A DNA stretch of 64,000 nucleotides from Pseudovibrio brasiliensis (GCF_018282095.1 NZ_CP074126.1:4748341-4812340); one strand, 5' to 3'. Numbered from the stretch's first letter, positions 1-9,937 are shown. The notes: generated by a model from the sequence alone, not told the origin. Translations and numbers: made by a program.

Positions 1-1477
1 TCGCATTCGCGCGGATCTCATCCTCACGACCAACAAGGATCGCTTCACCCAGTCCCTGCGCAACAAAAGCAGAGGCTGCACGAATAACTGCTGGCTCTTC
101 ACCTTCCGCGAAAACAATCCGTTTCGGGTTCTGGCGAACCTTGGAGATAATTCGCTGCAACGTACCAGCGATTGGGTCACGACGGCCCTGAAGCTGTGCA
201 CCATAAGCATCCATGTCCACGATCGGGCGATGTGCCACACCGCTATCCATAGCTGCTTGCGCAACAGCCTGCGGAATCCGGGAGATCAAGCGCGGGTCAA
301 ACGGCACCGGAATGATGTATTCGGGACCGAAACGAGGACGGCTACCACGATAAGCCGCTGCAACTTCATCTGGAACATCTTCACGAGCCAGATCGGCAAG
401 TGCCTGAGCACATGCAATCTTCATCTCATCATTGATGGTTGTCGCATGAACGTCCAACGCACCGCGGAAGATATACGGGAACCCGAGAACGTTGTTCACC
501 TGGTTTGGGTAGTCAGAACGTCCGGTCGCAACAATCGCATCAGGGCGAACTTCCTTGGCTTCTTCCGGGGTAATCTCCGGGTCAGGGTTCGCCATCGCAA
601 AGATGATTGGGTTCGGCGCCATGGATTTGACCATGTCAGGCGTCAGAGCACCCTTCACGGATACACCAAAGAACACATCCGCTCCATCCAAGGCGTCTTC
701 AAGCGTGCGCTTGTCGGTCTTTACAGCATGAGCGCTCTTCCACTGGTTCATACCAGCTTCACGGCCCTGATAAATCACGCCTTTCGTATCGCAAAGCAGC
801 ACGTTCTCATGTGGAACGCCCATCGCTTTCACCAACTCAATACACGCAATACCCGCCGCGCCCGCGCCATTACAGACAACCTTCACGTCTTTAATGTCGC
901 GATCCGTCATATGAACCGCGTTGATCAGGCCAGCTGCTGCAATAATAGCAGTGCCGTGCTGATCATCGTGGAACACTGGAATATCCATGATCTCACGAAG
1001 GCGCTGCTCGATGATAAAACAATCAGGCGCCTTGATGTCCTCAAGGTTGATGCCACCAAAAGAAGGGCCGAGGTGCTTAACGGAGTCGATGAACTCTTCA
1101 ACGTTCTGGGTATCCACCTCAAGGTCGATGGAATCCACATCTGCAAAGCGCTTGAAGAGGACAGACTTACCTTCCATCACGGGCTTGGACGCCAAAGCAC
1201 CAAGGTTACCAAGGCCAAGAATTGCGGTACCGTTGGAGATAACAGCAACCATGTTGCCTTTGGTGGTGTAATCGTAAGCCCGGCTTGCGTCTTCTGCGAT
1301 TGCCAGCACAGGAACAGCAACGCCAGGGGAGTAGGCCAGGCTCAGATCGCGCTGAGTAGCCATTGGCTTGGTTGGCGAAATTTCAAGCTTGCCCGGTTTT
1401 CCTTCATTATGGAAGGCTAACGCGTCTTGGTCAGTAAAGCTGACCTGCGAGCTTGCTGTTTTATCAGTGGTTGGCAT
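1..1477 (-). CDS. maeB: NADP-dependent malic enzyme, MaeB type (3' end beyond window)
   Basis: Decarboxylates malate to pyruvate with NAD(P)+ reduction in the cytosol, linking the TCA cycle to pyruvate and NADPH. Translating the minus strand from the ATG at 1477 gives MPTTDKTASSQVSFTDQDAL, then the malic-enzyme signature AYSPGVA, a long NGTAILGLGNLG stretch, and an NAD(P)-binding GAGAAGIACIEL near 826-870. Towards the left edge the frame reads QNPKRIVFAEGEEPAVIRAA, which is the start of the phosphotransacetylase-like C-terminal domain of the large (about 760-residue) MaeB class. About 490 codons are visible and the gene runs off the left edge in frame. It is divergent from mutS. The PTA-like domain is usually regulatory (acetyl-CoA inhibition), which is family knowledge and not visible here. 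Confidence 0.95.
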   Translation of the reverse strand, partial: MPTTDKTASSQVSFTDQDALAFHNEGKPGKLEISPTKPMATQRDLSLAYSPGVAVPVLAIAEDASRAYDYTTKGNMVAVISNGTAILGLGNLGALASKPVMEGKSVLFKRFADVDSIDLEVDTQNVEEFIDSVKHLGPSFGGINLEDIKAPDCFIIEQRLREIMDIPVFHDDQHGTAIIAAAGLINAVHMTDRDIKDVKVVCNGAGAAGIACIELVKAMGVPHENVLLCDTKGVIYQGREAGMNQWKSAHAVKTDKRTLEDALDGADVFFGVSVKGALTPDMVKSMAPNPIIFAMANPDPEITPEEAKEVRPDAIVATGRSDYPNQVNNVLGFPYIFRGALDVHATTINDEMKIACAQALADLAREDVPDEVAAAYRGSRPRFGPEYIIPVPFDPRLISRIPQAVAQAAMDSGVAHRPIVDMDAYGAQLQGRRDPIAGTLQRIISKVRQNPKRIVFAEGEEPAVIRAASAFVAQGLGEAILVGREDEIRANA

Positions 1478-1617
1478 GCGAAAAATTCCTCACCCTCAAG
1501 CGCAGTGTTCTTTTCAAATATCACTGGACGACATTATCCCCGTAAATTCGCGTTCTCAAGCTGTGAACTAAACGGACACGGGTGAAACACATAGAACCAT
1601 TTGCTAGTGTCTGCGCC

Positions 1618-4353
1618 ATGACTACAGCAGATATTGAAAAGCCTTCCCCAGCAAAAGGCCGCGTCACACCCATGATGGCGCAATATATTGAGATCAAGAC
1701 AGCCAATCCGGATAGCCTCCTATTCTACAGAATGGGCGACTTTTACGAGCTGTTCTTTGAGGATGCAGAGATTGCATCCCAGTCCCTCGGAATTACGCTC
1801 ACCAAGCGCGGCAAGCACAATGGCGACGATATTCCGATGTGTGGCGTTCCTGTGCATGCTGCTGACGACTATCTGCAAAAGCTGATTGGCCTTGGCCACC
1901 GTGTTTCTGTCTGTGAGCAGACGGAAGACCCGGCAGAAGCCAAAAAGCGTGGTTCCAAATCTGTTGTTCGCCGCGACGTCGTGCGTCTTGTAACCCCGGG
2001 TACGATTACCGAAGATCGCCTGCTGGATGCAAAGCGCAACAACTTTCTCGCCTCCCTTGCCCGGGTCAAAGGCGGCAGTGCTGCTGACGGCAATCTTTAC
2101 GGCCTTGCGTGGATCGATATGTCCACCGGCATGTTCCGTGTGGCCGAGAGTGATGATGTGCGCCTTGCTGCTGATCTGGCGCGTATTGATCCTTCCGAAC
2201 TTGTGCTGGCTGATGCCTTGCTGCAAGAAACCGAGTTGCGAGCGACAGTCGAAGGACTTGGCGCTGCCCTTTCTCCTGTTCCGCGCACCTTCTTTGATGG
2301 CGCAAACGCTCAGGATCGTCTCTCCACCTACTTCTCCGTGGGCACGCTGGACGGTTTCGCCCACTACACCCGTGCTGAGCTGATCGCCGCCAGTGGTATT
2401 CTGGCCTACATCGACAAGACCCAGCTGGGAGAGCGCCCTCCTCTGGATCCGCCAGTGAAGGAAGCTGCGGCTGGCCAGTTGCTGATCGATCCGGCAACCC
2501 GCGCCAATCTGGAGCTGACCCGCACCCTTTCCGGCGAGCGTCGTGGCAGCCTGCTGTCTGCTATCGACAAAACCGTGACTGGTGCAGGTTCTCGCCTGCT
2601 GGCTAGCCGTCTGGCTGGCCCCCTTACGGATCCGGAACAAATCCGTCATCGTCAGGATACCATTGCGTTCTTCGCTTCGGACACCATGCAGCGTGAAGAT
2701 ATCCGCGGCCTGTTGAAGTCCGCGCCGGATATGTCCCGCGCCCTGTCCCGTCTTGCTGTGGACCGTGGTGGCCCGCGTGATTTGCAGTCCATCGCGTTTG
2801 CGATGAAGTCCGCACGTGAAATCGCTGGCTTGCTCGCATCCGGCGGTGCTTATCCGCAGGAAGTTGGCTTTGCCGTGCAAAAGCTGGAACAAGCGCCGCA
2901 TGCACTGGGCGAAAAGCTTGGCATCGCAATCGCTGAAGAGCCGCCGCTCCTCAAGCGCGATGGTGGCTTCGTCGCGCCGGGCTACAATCCGGACCTTGAT
3001 GAGCTGAAAGCCCTGCGTGATCAAAGCCGTAAGGTCATCGCTCAGATGCAGGCTGATCTGGCGGAAGAGCTTGGCATTCGCTCGCTCAAGATCAAGCACA
3101 ACAACGTGCTGGGCTGGTTCATGGAAGCTCCGACAGCCCAGTGTGATCCGATGAAGGATGATCCTGCCCGCTTTATCCATCGTCAGACCATGGCCGGCGC
3201 TATGCGCTTCACCACCACCGAACTGGCGGATCTGGAAAGCAAGATCGCCAGCGCCGGTGAACGCGCTTTGGCAATCGAGCTGGAAATCTTCAATGAACTG
3301 ACCAAAGCCGTCGTTGCTGCAGGTGGTCTCATCAAAGCTGCTGCAGAAGCACTGGCTATTCTCGATGTATCCACCTCGCTTGCTGTTCTGGCAGAGGCGG
3401 AAAACTACTCTCGTCCAACCGTTGATGGCTCGCTGGCCTTCACCATCGAAGGTGGACGCCACCCTGTGGTTGAGCAAGCTTTGCGCAAAACCGGCGAACC
3501 GTTTGTGGCAAACAACGCCAACCTCGGTCCAGAAGAATCCTATGAAAACGGCCAGATCTGGCTGATTACTGGTCCCAACATGGCCGGTAAATCCACCTTC
3601 TTGCGCCAGAATGCTTTGATTGCCGTGCTGGCACAGATGGGTAGTTTCGTTCCTGCAACGAATGCTCACATCGGCGTCGTTGACCGCCTGTTCTCCCGTG
3701 TTGGTGCAGCAGATGACCTTGCCAGAGGCCGCTCAACCTTCATGGTCGAGATGGTGGAAACCGCTGCGATCCTCAATCAGGCAACCGACCGTTCGCTTGT
3801 TATTCTCGATGAAATCGGCCGCGGAACGGCAACGTTTGACGGCCTCTCCATCGCATGGGCGGCTATCGAGCACCTGCACGAAACAAACCGATCCCGCTCA
3901 CTCTTTGCGACCCACTATCATGAAATCACAGCGCTTTCGCAGCGTTTGGAGCGTCTCAACAACGCAACCGTTCGTGTGAAGGAATGGAAGGGCGACGTTG
4001 TCTTCCTGCATGAGATCGTCGAGGGTGCTGCAGACCGGTCCTACGGTATTCAGGTAGCAAAGCTTGCTGGCCTGCCGAAAACCGTTGTCAGCCGTGCGCA
4101 AAAGATCCTGAAACAGTTGGAAGAGCAAGACACCAACAAGCCTTCAGAAAAGCTGTTGGATGACCTCCCGCTCTTTGCCTCTTTCTCTCAGCCACTGGAA
4201 ACTATTCCGGAGCCGGAAGAAGAAGAGAACTATGTGTCCAATGAGCTGGCGGAACTACTGGATAGCTTCGATCCGGACGATATGACACCTCGTCAAGCGC
4301 AGGAAGCACTCTACGCTCTCAAGCAAAAGCAGAAAGAGCTGAGCTCGAATTAA
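1618..4353 (+). CDS. mutS: DNA mismatch repair ATPase MutS
   Basis: Recognises base mismatches and small loops and recruits MutL. The ATG at 1618 gives 911 residues starting [14 protein letters not shown]; an in-frame GTG at 1582 would add 12 residues but is less likely, because the MMAQYIEIK alignment block follows closely after 1618. The mismatch-reading Phe-x-Glu motif sits in MGDFYELFF near residue 42. The C-terminal ABC ATPase has Walker [10 protein letters not shown] at about 652 and Walker B/signature [15 protein letters not shown] near 727, followed by the helix-turn-helix and a tail. Length and motifs are complete. It is monocistronic: divergent from maeB, with a hairpin terminator after the stop. 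Confidence 0.97.
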   Translation: MTTADIEKPSPAKGRVTPMMAQYIEIKTANPDSLLFYRMGDFYELFFEDAEIASQSLGITLTKRGKHNGDDIPMCGVPVHAADDYLQKLIGLGHRVSVCEQTEDPAEAKKRGSKSVVRRDVVRLVTPGTITEDRLLDAKRNNFLASLARVKGGSAADGNLYGLAWIDMSTGMFRVAESDDVRLAADLARIDPSELVLADALLQETELRATVEGLGAALSPVPRTFFDGANAQDRLSTYFSVGTLDGFAHYTRAELIAASGILAYIDKTQLGERPPLDPPVKEAAAGQLLIDPATRANLELTRTLSGERRGSLLSAIDKTVTGAGSRLLASRLAGPLTDPEQIRHRQDTIAFFASDTMQREDIRGLLKSAPDMSRALSRLAVDRGGPRDLQSIAFAMKSAREIAGLLASGGAYPQEVGFAVQKLEQAPHALGEKLGIAIAEEPPLLKRDGGFVAPGYNPDLDELKALRDQSRKVIAQMQADLAEELGIRSLKIKHNNVLGWFMEAPTAQCDPMKDDPARFIHRQTMAGAMRFTTTELADLESKIASAGERALAIELEIFNELTKAVVAAGGLIKAAAEALAILDVSTSLAVLAEAENYSRPTVDGSLAFTIEGGRHPVVEQALRKTGEPFVANNANLGPEESYENGQIWLITGPNMAGKSTFLRQNALIAVLAQMGSFVPATNAHIGVVDRLFSRVGAADDLARGRSTFMVEMVETAAILNQATDRSLVILDEIGRGTATFDGLSIAWAAIEHLHETNRSRSLFATHYHEITALSQRLERLNNATVRVKEWKGDVVFLHEIVEGAADRSYGIQVAKLAGLPKTVVSRAQKILKQLEEQDTNKPSEKLLDDLPLFASFSQPLETIPEPEEEENYVSNELAELLDSFDPDDMTPRQAQEALYALKQKQKELSSN

Positions 4354-4384
4354 TTTCGGGTTTGAAAAGCACAAACAGTTTTAG

Positions 4385-4413
4385 CACCGCTGGAGATTTC
4401 CGGCGGTGTTTTC
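4385..4413 (+). terminator. Intrinsic terminator after mutS
   Basis: CACCGC (4385-4390) pairs with GCGGTG (4403-4408), with an inner GGA/TCC extension, followed by TTTTC. It lies about 30 nt after the mutS stop. Confidence 0.7.
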
Positions 4414-4886
4414 ATGTGAAACCCGATAATCGGGACGAGCAAGGCGGCAGGCAATACCTGCGCATTGAGTTAGTAATAGAGTCTTCGGCATTGGCTACGC
4501 GCCTTGCCCGGGCATTTTGGTATGGCCAACATCGCCTCTTATCCTGAAAGACACGATAGCCGGTTTCCCGGAAGGATAGTGGCTTTGCTCAGATAAGTTT
4601 CCGTATCCGAACAGGTCCTCTACCCCTGACATGTGCTGCTCTGACCAGCAAATGCCACTGCGTGATGCCCTTCAGGCTTGGGCCCTTCCTCTCAGACCAT
4701 GCAGTCACGCCTGAAAATCGGTGCCACCGGACCCTTGCAAGATGCGTTACCCCTCACAAAAGCCCCACCCAGCCCACGACACACCGACGGACGGCCCGCC
4801 AGCAGCCCGTCACGTGGGCATAGAAGAAGCATAGGCGCTCCCGAACCAAGGGGGATAAGTTTTTTGAGACCAAGAGCCGCTACACT
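4414..4886. other. Geneless stretch between mutS and the dioxygenase gene
   Basis: Nearly 500 bases without a supportable gene. Two overlapping open frames on opposite strands (4678-4941 plus, 4692-4919 minus) are rich in Pro, Gly, Ser and Arg, have no recognisable domain and no convincing ribosome binding site, and look like readthrough of GC-rich non-coding DNA. Several short complementary segments suggest it could be transcribed as a structured RNA or be repeat debris. I could not match it to 6S RNA, tmRNA, RNase P RNA or SRP RNA. Confidence 0.4.
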
Positions 4887-5017
4887 CGGTGTCTTCCCGG
4901 CCCCCGAGCCGGGATCCATACCCCCTTGCCTTACTATTTAACGAAGACCTCAGCCAATCTCTGATACTGGGGTTATAGGTCCCGGGTCTACGCTTCGCTT
5001 CGCCCGGGAAGACACCG
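4887..5017. repeat. Paired-hairpin palindromic repeat element
   Basis: A perfect 14-bp inverted repeat, CGGTGTCTTCCCGG at 4887-4900 and its complement at 5004-5017, bounds a 131-bp unit. Each end also folds on itself: TCCCGG (4895-4900) with CCGGGA (4909-4914), and TCCCGGG (4980-4986) with CCCGGGA (5003-5009). This two-hairpin mirror layout resembles BIME/REP-type or small MITE-like intergenic repeats. No transposase is present. Family membership would need other copies in the genome. Confidence 0.6.
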
Positions 5018-5047
5018 TGAAACGTACTTTACGCCATTTCTGCGTCG

Positions 5048-5824
5048 CTACCTGTTACGAAACCGAAATGCACTCATGCTGATGGAGCGGTAGGTGAAGC
5101 TCTCATGCAGCTTTTCGCCATAGGCATGCTCACCCGCAGCTCCATAGGCCACAAGAAGCGGAAGGAAGTGCTCATCGGTCGGCAAAGCCTTCTGATAGTA
5201 TTTGTGATTGCCGGAGGAAAGCAGAGCGCAGGTTTCGCCTTGTTCAACGAGCTCAGTGATCCAATGGTCAAACTCCAGAGCCCAGTCCGGCGCGTCATCG
5301 CTGCCGCTGACTTCAGAGAAGTTATGCGTCAGCGCGCCACTTCCGATGACAAGGATGCCCTCTTCCGCCAACGGAACCAAAGCCCGCCCCAGATTGAAGC
5401 TTTCCTCGCTACCATAGGAGTACGGCAGGGAGACCTGAACCACGGGCACATCTACATCAGGAAACGCCAGAGACAAAGGCACCCAGGCCCCGTGATCCAA
5501 TCCCCACGTGTCATCCTCCCGCACATTCAGGCCGTAGCGCGTAATGGCCTCATGCACGCGGGAAACAAGCCAGCTTTCAGCGTTCGCTTCGTATTGCATC
5601 TCATAGAGTTGGCGCGAAAAACCGCGAAAGTCATGAATGGTTTTCAACGGCCCGGCAGCATTGATGCTCAGTCGCTCTGTTTGCCAATGGGGCGAAATAA
5701 TAAGCAAAGCCTTTGGCTTACCCTCTGATTTCGCGAGGTTTTTGAGAAACTGATGAGCTTCCAGCTCAGGTCTTATTGCGAGATCTGGTGCTCCATGTGG
5801 TAAAAAGAGAGGCGATTGTTTCAT
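5048..5824 (-). CDS. ygiD: DODA-type (LigB-fold) extradiol ring-cleavage dioxygenase
   Basis: A 258-residue cytosolic metal enzyme of the class III extradiol dioxygenase family, resembling E. coli YgiD, which is a zinc- or iron-dependent 4,5-DOPA dioxygenase. Metal-ligand histidines are visible in FLPHGAPD (His10), ISPHWQTE (His46) and GALTHNF (about 165). The family length (about 260) matches. The stop lies close to the palindromic repeat; the start at 5824 is divergent from dut across a 0.2-kb gap. The natural substrate is not deducible from sequence. No pathway partner lies next to it. Confidence 0.85.
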   Translation of the reverse strand: MKQSPLFLPHGAPDLAIRPELEAHQFLKNLAKSEGKPKALLIISPHWQTERLSINAAGPLKTIHDFRGFSRQLYEMQYEANAESWLVSRVHEAITRYGLNVREDDTWGLDHGAWVPLSLAFPDVDVPVVQVSLPYSYGSEESFNLGRALVPLAEEGILVIGSGALTHNFSEVSGSDDAPDWALEFDHWITELVEQGETCALLSSGNHKYYQKALPTDEHFLPLLVAYGAAGEHAYGEKLHESFTYRSISMSAFRFRNR

Positions 5825-6038
5825 GTGAAACGCTTTTTTGTTTCGGTTTGTTGATGAATTTCCTGTCTCTTCCAGTGTATTGCATCAATGAAACCTAACC
5901 AATCTCAGTAAAGCTGATAGGACTGTTCACTAAAACAAGCATTATCCATTCGCTCAGCCCAACGGAATTTCACGCGACCTCTGGAAGAAGCATGAAACAC
6001 CTGCTAGATAGAGAAGCTTTTTATCAATGGGCCTCTTC

Positions 6039-6485
6039 ATGACACGAACACTGAAAATTACGCGCCTTCCCCATAGCGAAGGATTGGAGCTTCCTGCTTA
6101 CCAAAGCGCAGAAGCTGCCGGACTGGATCTGCAGGCTGCCAATGAAGAGGCAATCACGCTGCAACCGGGCCAGCGCACCATGGTGCCAACAGGCCTTTCC
6201 ATCGCGCTGCCATCTGGCCACGAAGGTCAGGTCCGCCCTCGTTCCGGTCTTGCTGCCAAGCATGGTGTGACCGTTCTGAACACGCCCGGCACTGTTGACG
6301 CGGACTATCGCGGTGAAGTGAAGGTCATTCTCATCAATCTGGGTGAGGAAGCTTTTGTGATTGAGCGCGGCATGCGCATCGCACAGATGGTTGTTGCGCC
6401 AGTGACACAGGTGCAGATCGAAGAAGTGAAAGAGCTGGAAATCACCGAGCGTGGCGCTGGCGGGTTTGGTTCTTCAGGCCTCTAA
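6039..6485 (+). CDS. dut: Deoxyuridine 5'-triphosphate nucleotidohydrolase (dUTPase)
   Basis: Hydrolyses dUTP to dUMP and pyrophosphate, keeping uracil out of DNA and supplying dTMP synthesis; it works as a cytosolic homotrimer. The five conserved motifs are present: AGLDLQAA near the N terminus, RPRSGLA, the catalytic [16 protein letters not shown], and the mobile C-terminal [10 protein letters not shown]. The ATG at 6039 gives 148 residues ([10 protein letters not shown]); an in-frame ATG at 6027 would add MGLF and cannot be excluded. The stop is 20 bp before the HAD phosphatase start, so the two genes are probably co-transcribed. In many Hyphomicrobiales dut lies beside coaBC; here coaBC is far away at the right edge. 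Confidence 0.95.
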   Translation: MTRTLKITRLPHSEGLELPAYQSAEAAGLDLQAANEEAITLQPGQRTMVPTGLSIALPSGHEGQVRPRSGLAAKHGVTVLNTPGTVDADYRGEVKVILINLGEEAFVIERGMRIAQMVVAPVTQVQIEEVKELEITERGAGGFGSSGL

Positions 6486-6504
6486 AGGAATACAGGGAAG
6501 TAAT

Positions 6505-7182
6505 ATGAAGCCGGAATTGGTGATTTTTGATTGTGATGGCGTTCTCGTCGACACCGAAACCATAGCGAATGAGGTCCTCTCCGGCTTCATGAAGGAAATC
6601 GGCCTCGATTTCTCGCCTTTGGACTGTCACCACCGCTTCACCGGCACCGCGATGGACACTATCAAGGAAGAAGCTGAACGTCTGAGTGGCAAAAAACTGC
6701 CCGATGATTGGGCTGCGCAGGTGCGCAAAGCCGATCTGGTTGCGTTCGAAGCTGGCATTGAGCCAATTCCGGGCATTCTGGATGTGGTGGCGCACCTGAA
6801 GGCAGAAGGTATCCCATTCTGCGTCGGCTCTTCCGGTCGCTACGAAAAGATGCAGATGACCCTTGGTTCTTCCGGTCTTTGGGAAACCTTCAAGGATGTC
6901 CTCTACTCCGCGCAGGACTGCAAAATGGGCAAACCAGCGCCGGATATCTTCCTCTACGCCGCAAAAGGCATGGGCTACAAGCCAGAGCAATGCGTGGTGA
7001 TTGAAGATAGTATTGCGGGCATCAAGGCCGCAAAAGCCGCAGGAATGCGCGTCTTCAACTACACCGGCGATGCAAATGCAGACATCGAACAAGCCAAAAC
7101 GCTTGGTGCGGTCACCTTCGGCCACATGTCTGAACTGCCAGCGCTTCTGGGCCTCAAATCCCTGGATGAAACCGCAGTTTAA
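6505..7182 (+). CDS. HAD-superfamily hydrolase (phosphatase/phosphoglucomutase-like)
   Basis: A 225-residue HAD subfamily IA enzyme. Motif I is FDCDGVLVDTE near residue 8, with nucleophile Asp and acid/base Asp; motif II is in CVGSSG, motif III uses the Lys of KMGKPAPD, and motif IV is VIEDSIAGIKAA. The helical cap between motifs I and II is the type found in phosphoglycolate phosphatases and beta-phosphoglucomutases, so it acts on a small phosphorylated metabolite, but the substrate cannot be named. The ATG at 6505 with AGGGAAG just upstream is preferred over the longer frame from 6451, which overlaps dut. Probably in one operon with dut. Confidence 0.88.
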   Translation: MKPELVIFDCDGVLVDTETIANEVLSGFMKEIGLDFSPLDCHHRFTGTAMDTIKEEAERLSGKKLPDDWAAQVRKADLVAFEAGIEPIPGILDVVAHLKAEGIPFCVGSSGRYEKMQMTLGSSGLWETFKDVLYSAQDCKMGKPAPDIFLYAAKGMGYKPEQCVVIEDSIAGIKAAKAAGMRVFNYTGDANADIEQAKTLGAVTFGHMSELPALLGLKSLDETAV

Positions 7183-7230
7183 AGACTGCGTGTTTCAAGC
7201 CATGTTCGATTCCTGCAAAAGACGATACTA

Positions 7231-7404
7231 ATTCCGCAATCAAGTAGAAACGAATTCTAAGAAATGCGGAATATTTATCTCTTGTTTCTACATCTGGCAG
7301 TTTTCAGGGTTTTTGAAACCTCGAAAAGCCTCGATACACTTCCTACATTTCAGTGAGGATTTTGATGAGCCCGCCTTCGGGATTCTGACGTGGGGACAGG
7401 GCTC
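7231..7404 (+). promoter_or_regulatory. Structured leader upstream of cysK
   Basis: The gap before cysK holds several self-complementary pairs. ATTCCGCA (7231-7238) pairs with TGCGGAAT (7265-7272), with TAGAA/TTCTA nested inside. GTAGAAAC (7244-7251) pairs with GTTTCTAC (7284-7291), which would exclude the first fold. GGTTT/AAACC lies near 7308-7320, and GAGCCC (7367-7372) pairs with GGGCTC (7399-7404). Overlapping alternative stems are typical of attenuators or riboswitch-like leaders, but the first stem could equally terminate the HAD gene. No known riboswitch consensus was recognised. Confidence 0.4.
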
Positions 7405-7438
7405 AATCTCACTGGATAATTGCATAAAGGGGATTTCG

Positions 7439-8404
7439 ATGAGCACTTCCAAGCCGGGTCGTGGAAAAATTTACTCTTCCATCACTGAGACTATCGGAAA
7501 CACACCAATCGTACGTCTGGATCGCTTGGCGAAAGCTCACGGCGTAAAAGGCAATCTGCTGGCCAAACTTGAGTTCTTCAACCCAATCTCCAGCGTGAAA
7601 GACCGCATCGGCGTGGCAATGGTTGAGGCGATGGAAGCGGCAGGTAAGATTATTCCTGGCAAAACCACTCTGATCGAGCCCACATCAGGCAACACCGGCA
7701 TCGCGCTGGCATTCGTTGCAGCTGCGAAAGGCTACCGCCTGATCCTCGTAATGCCAGAGACCATGTCTATCGAGCGCCGCAAGATGCTGAAGCTTCTCGG
7801 CGCTGAGATCGACCTGACTGAAGGTCCAAAGGGCATGAAAGGCGCTGTTGCACGCGCTGAAGAGCTTCTGCAGGAGATCCCGGATGCTGTGATCCCACAG
7901 CAGTTCGAAAACCCGGCCAACCCTGAGATTCACCGCAACACCACTGCGGAAGAGATCTGGAACGACACCGATGGCAACGTTGACGTATTCGTATCCGGCA
8001 TCGGCACCGGCGGTACCATCACTGGTACTTCTCAGGTCCTGAAAGAGCGTAACCCAGCGCTTCACGTAGTTGCTGTTGAGCCTGCTGACAGCCCGCTCCT
8101 GTCTGGTGGCCAGCCGGGTCCGCACAAAATTCAGGGCATCGGTGCTGGCTTCGTACCTGGCGTGCTCGACACGGCTGTTTATGATGAAGTCGTCACCGTT
8201 TCCAACGAAGACTCCTTCGCGCTTTCTCGTGAAGTTGCGAAGACGGAAGGTGTTCCAGTCGGTATCTCTTCCGGTGCAGCGCTGAAAGCAGCGATCGAAG
8301 TTGGTAAGCGTAATGAGATGGCTGGCAAAAACATCGTCATCATCATCCCAAGCTTCGCAGAGCGCTATCTCTCCACTGCTCTGTTCGAAGGTCTGGAAGC
8401 GTAA
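7439..8404 (+). CDS. cysK: Cysteine synthase A (O-acetylserine sulfhydrylase)
   Basis: PLP enzyme making cysteine from O-acetylserine and sulfide. The ATG at 7439, preceded by AAAGGGG, gives 321 residues, the normal family size; the frame stays open upstream to 7313 but that extension has no family similarity. The PLP lysine lies in [11 protein letters not shown], the substrate loop is [11 protein letters not shown], the phosphate-binding glycine loop is [10 protein letters not shown], and the C-terminal SSGAAL binds the PLP ring nitrogen. Monocistronic, with a strong terminator following. An upstream structured leader suggests regulated expression. Confidence 0.96.
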   Translation: MSTSKPGRGKIYSSITETIGNTPIVRLDRLAKAHGVKGNLLAKLEFFNPISSVKDRIGVAMVEAMEAAGKIIPGKTTLIEPTSGNTGIALAFVAAAKGYRLILVMPETMSIERRKMLKLLGAEIDLTEGPKGMKGAVARAEELLQEIPDAVIPQQFENPANPEIHRNTTAEEIWNDTDGNVDVFVSGIGTGGTITGTSQVLKERNPALHVVAVEPADSPLLSGGQPGPHKIQGIGAGFVPGVLDTAVYDEVVTVSNEDSFALSREVAKTEGVPVGISSGAALKAAIEVGKRNEMAGKNIVIIIPSFAERYLSTALFEGLEA

Positions 8405-8432
8405 GTTCTGGCAACAGTCCGAAACAAATTAA

Positions 8433-8455
8433 GGGAGGCATTGGCCTCCCTTTTT
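8433..8455 (+). terminator. Intrinsic terminator after cysK
   Basis: GGGAGGC (8433-8439) pairs with GCCTCCC (8444-8450) over a four-base loop and is followed by TTTTT, 28 nt after the cysK stop. Confidence 0.85.
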
Positions 8456-8516
8456 CATGCGTAATACTATTTCGAATGCGAATCTAAACTCATTTCGAGT
8501 CTGAATCGAATAAGTG

Positions 8517-9842
8517 TCACTCTGGCGGTGTGCCGTTCTTATCCAGCACTTCACCTGCAAGATAAAGCGAGCCGCCAAACAGAATGCGCGGTGCCTCTTC
8601 CTCATCTAATGACCGCCCGACAACCTCAGAGATTGCATCTTCCAGTGTCTCATGAGACGAGGCAGACAGACCTGCAGCCTGTGCAATCTCGGCAAGCTCC
8701 TCCGGAAAACGTCCTGCAGCCGTGGTTGTTAGCGGCACGCACATCACGTGCTTTGCCAGCCCCTCAAACTGCTGGAAGAAGCCTTCAGGATCCTTCGTGT
8801 TCATCATACCCATCACCAGAAAGGTTGGGCGCGAGGCCTTGTCAGTCAGGTCCGCAAGAAACGCTGAGATCACTTTTGCAGCACCGGGGTTGTGTCCCCC
8901 ATCCACCCAGATCTCTGTGTTCTCCGGCAGTCTCTCAAACAGCTTGCCTTCATAAAGCGGCTGCATACGAGCAGGCCAGTTGATGGAGCGCAGCGCCTTA
9001 TCACAGGCCGCCCGCGACTCTTCACTCTCCAGCAGGCCCGCAGCGCGCAAAGCAGCCAAAGCAAGGCCAGAGTTGGAAAGCTGATGGAAACCGGCAAGCT
9101 TTGGCGGAGAAAGGTCCAGCAGACCAAACTCGTCCTGATAGACAAGCCGCCCGCCTTCTTCCCAGGCAGAAAATTCCTGTCCCTGGAACCAGATCGGCGC
9201 ACGCACCCTGCCCGCCTTGTTCTCAATCACATCCCGAATAGTATCTGCCTGAGGCCCAACCACAACAGGACAACCCGGCTTGATAATACCGGCCTTTTCC
9301 ATGGCAATGCCTTCAAGGCTGTCACCCAGAAAATTCTCGTGATCCTTAGAAACCGGTGTGATGATGCTCACCAGCGGCTTTTCAATAACGTTGGTGGCAT
9401 CCAGAACACCACCAAGACCAACCTCCAGAACCAGATAATCAGCTGGATTGTCAGCAAACAGGCAGAACGCAACGGCGGTCGTCGCTTCAAAGAACGTCAG
9501 TTCATGACCATCATTGGCTTTCTCAACGCGCTTAATCGCCTCCAGCAGCGGTTCATCTTCAACAAACCGCCCTGTCGCTCCCAGCCGAACCCGCTCGTTA
9601 AAGCGAACCAAATGTGGTGAGGAGTAAACATGAACCGTCTTGCCTTGTGCTTCCAGAAGCGCGCGAATGGAGGCACCCGTGGAGCCTTTGCCATTGGTGC
9701 CTGCCACATGGAAAGTCGGCGGAATGCGCTTCTCAGGGTTTCCCAGCGCCTTGAGAACCCGATGCATGCGATCAAGGGACAAATCAATCTCGTCCGGATG
9801 AAGTTTCATCAAGCGATTAAGGGCAATATCGATCTTGTTCAT
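8517..9842 (-). CDS. folC: Bifunctional folylpolyglutamate/dihydrofolate synthase
   Basis: Adds glutamate to dihydropteroate and to folates in an ATP-dependent Mur-ligase-type reaction. The start at 9842 (MNKIDIALNRLMKLHPDEID) gives 441 residues; 15 more in-frame codons exist upstream but lie outside the family alignment. The P-loop is HVAGTNGKGSTGA, then the folate-binding segment YSSPHLVRFNERVRL and the ligase motif WVDGGHNPGAAKV. It is the last gene of trpA-accD-folC on the minus strand, an arrangement common in alphaproteobacteria. Confidence 0.95.
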   Translation of the reverse strand: MNKIDIALNRLMKLHPDEIDLSLDRMHRVLKALGNPEKRIPPTFHVAGTNGKGSTGASIRALLEAQGKTVHVYSSPHLVRFNERVRLGATGRFVEDEPLLEAIKRVEKANDGHELTFFEATTAVAFCLFADNPADYLVLEVGLGGVLDATNVIEKPLVSIITPVSKDHENFLGDSLEGIAMEKAGIIKPGCPVVVGPQADTIRDVIENKAGRVRAPIWFQGQEFSAWEEGGRLVYQDEFGLLDLSPPKLAGFHQLSNSGLALAALRAAGLLESEESRAACDKALRSINWPARMQPLYEGKLFERLPENTEIWVDGGHNPGAAKVISAFLADLTDKASRPTFLVMGMMNTKDPEGFFQQFEGLAKHVMCVPLTTTAAGRFPEELAEIAQAAGLSASSHETLEDAISEVVGRSLDEEEAPRILFGGSLYLAGEVLDKNGTPPE

Positions 9843-9937
9843 AGGCTCTGCACCTGCTGGGAATTCAATAAAGAAAAAGCCCGGCACAGTATGCCGGACT
9901 TTTCAAAACAAGTCGTAAGTCCATAACCCGTATGGAT

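Noticed and set aside
230-1420. Long plus-strand open frame opposite maeB
   Set aside because: The minus strand encodes a clear malic enzyme in another frame; the plus-strand translation has no domain and is a shadow.
1720-3669. 650-codon minus-strand frame inside mutS
   Set aside because: Antisense shadow of a fully conserved mutS; composition rich in His/Cys/Gln without any domain.
4678-4941. Small open frames in the mutS-dioxygenase gap
   Set aside because: They overlap on both strands, are low-complexity Pro/Gly/Arg-rich, and run into the palindromic repeat.
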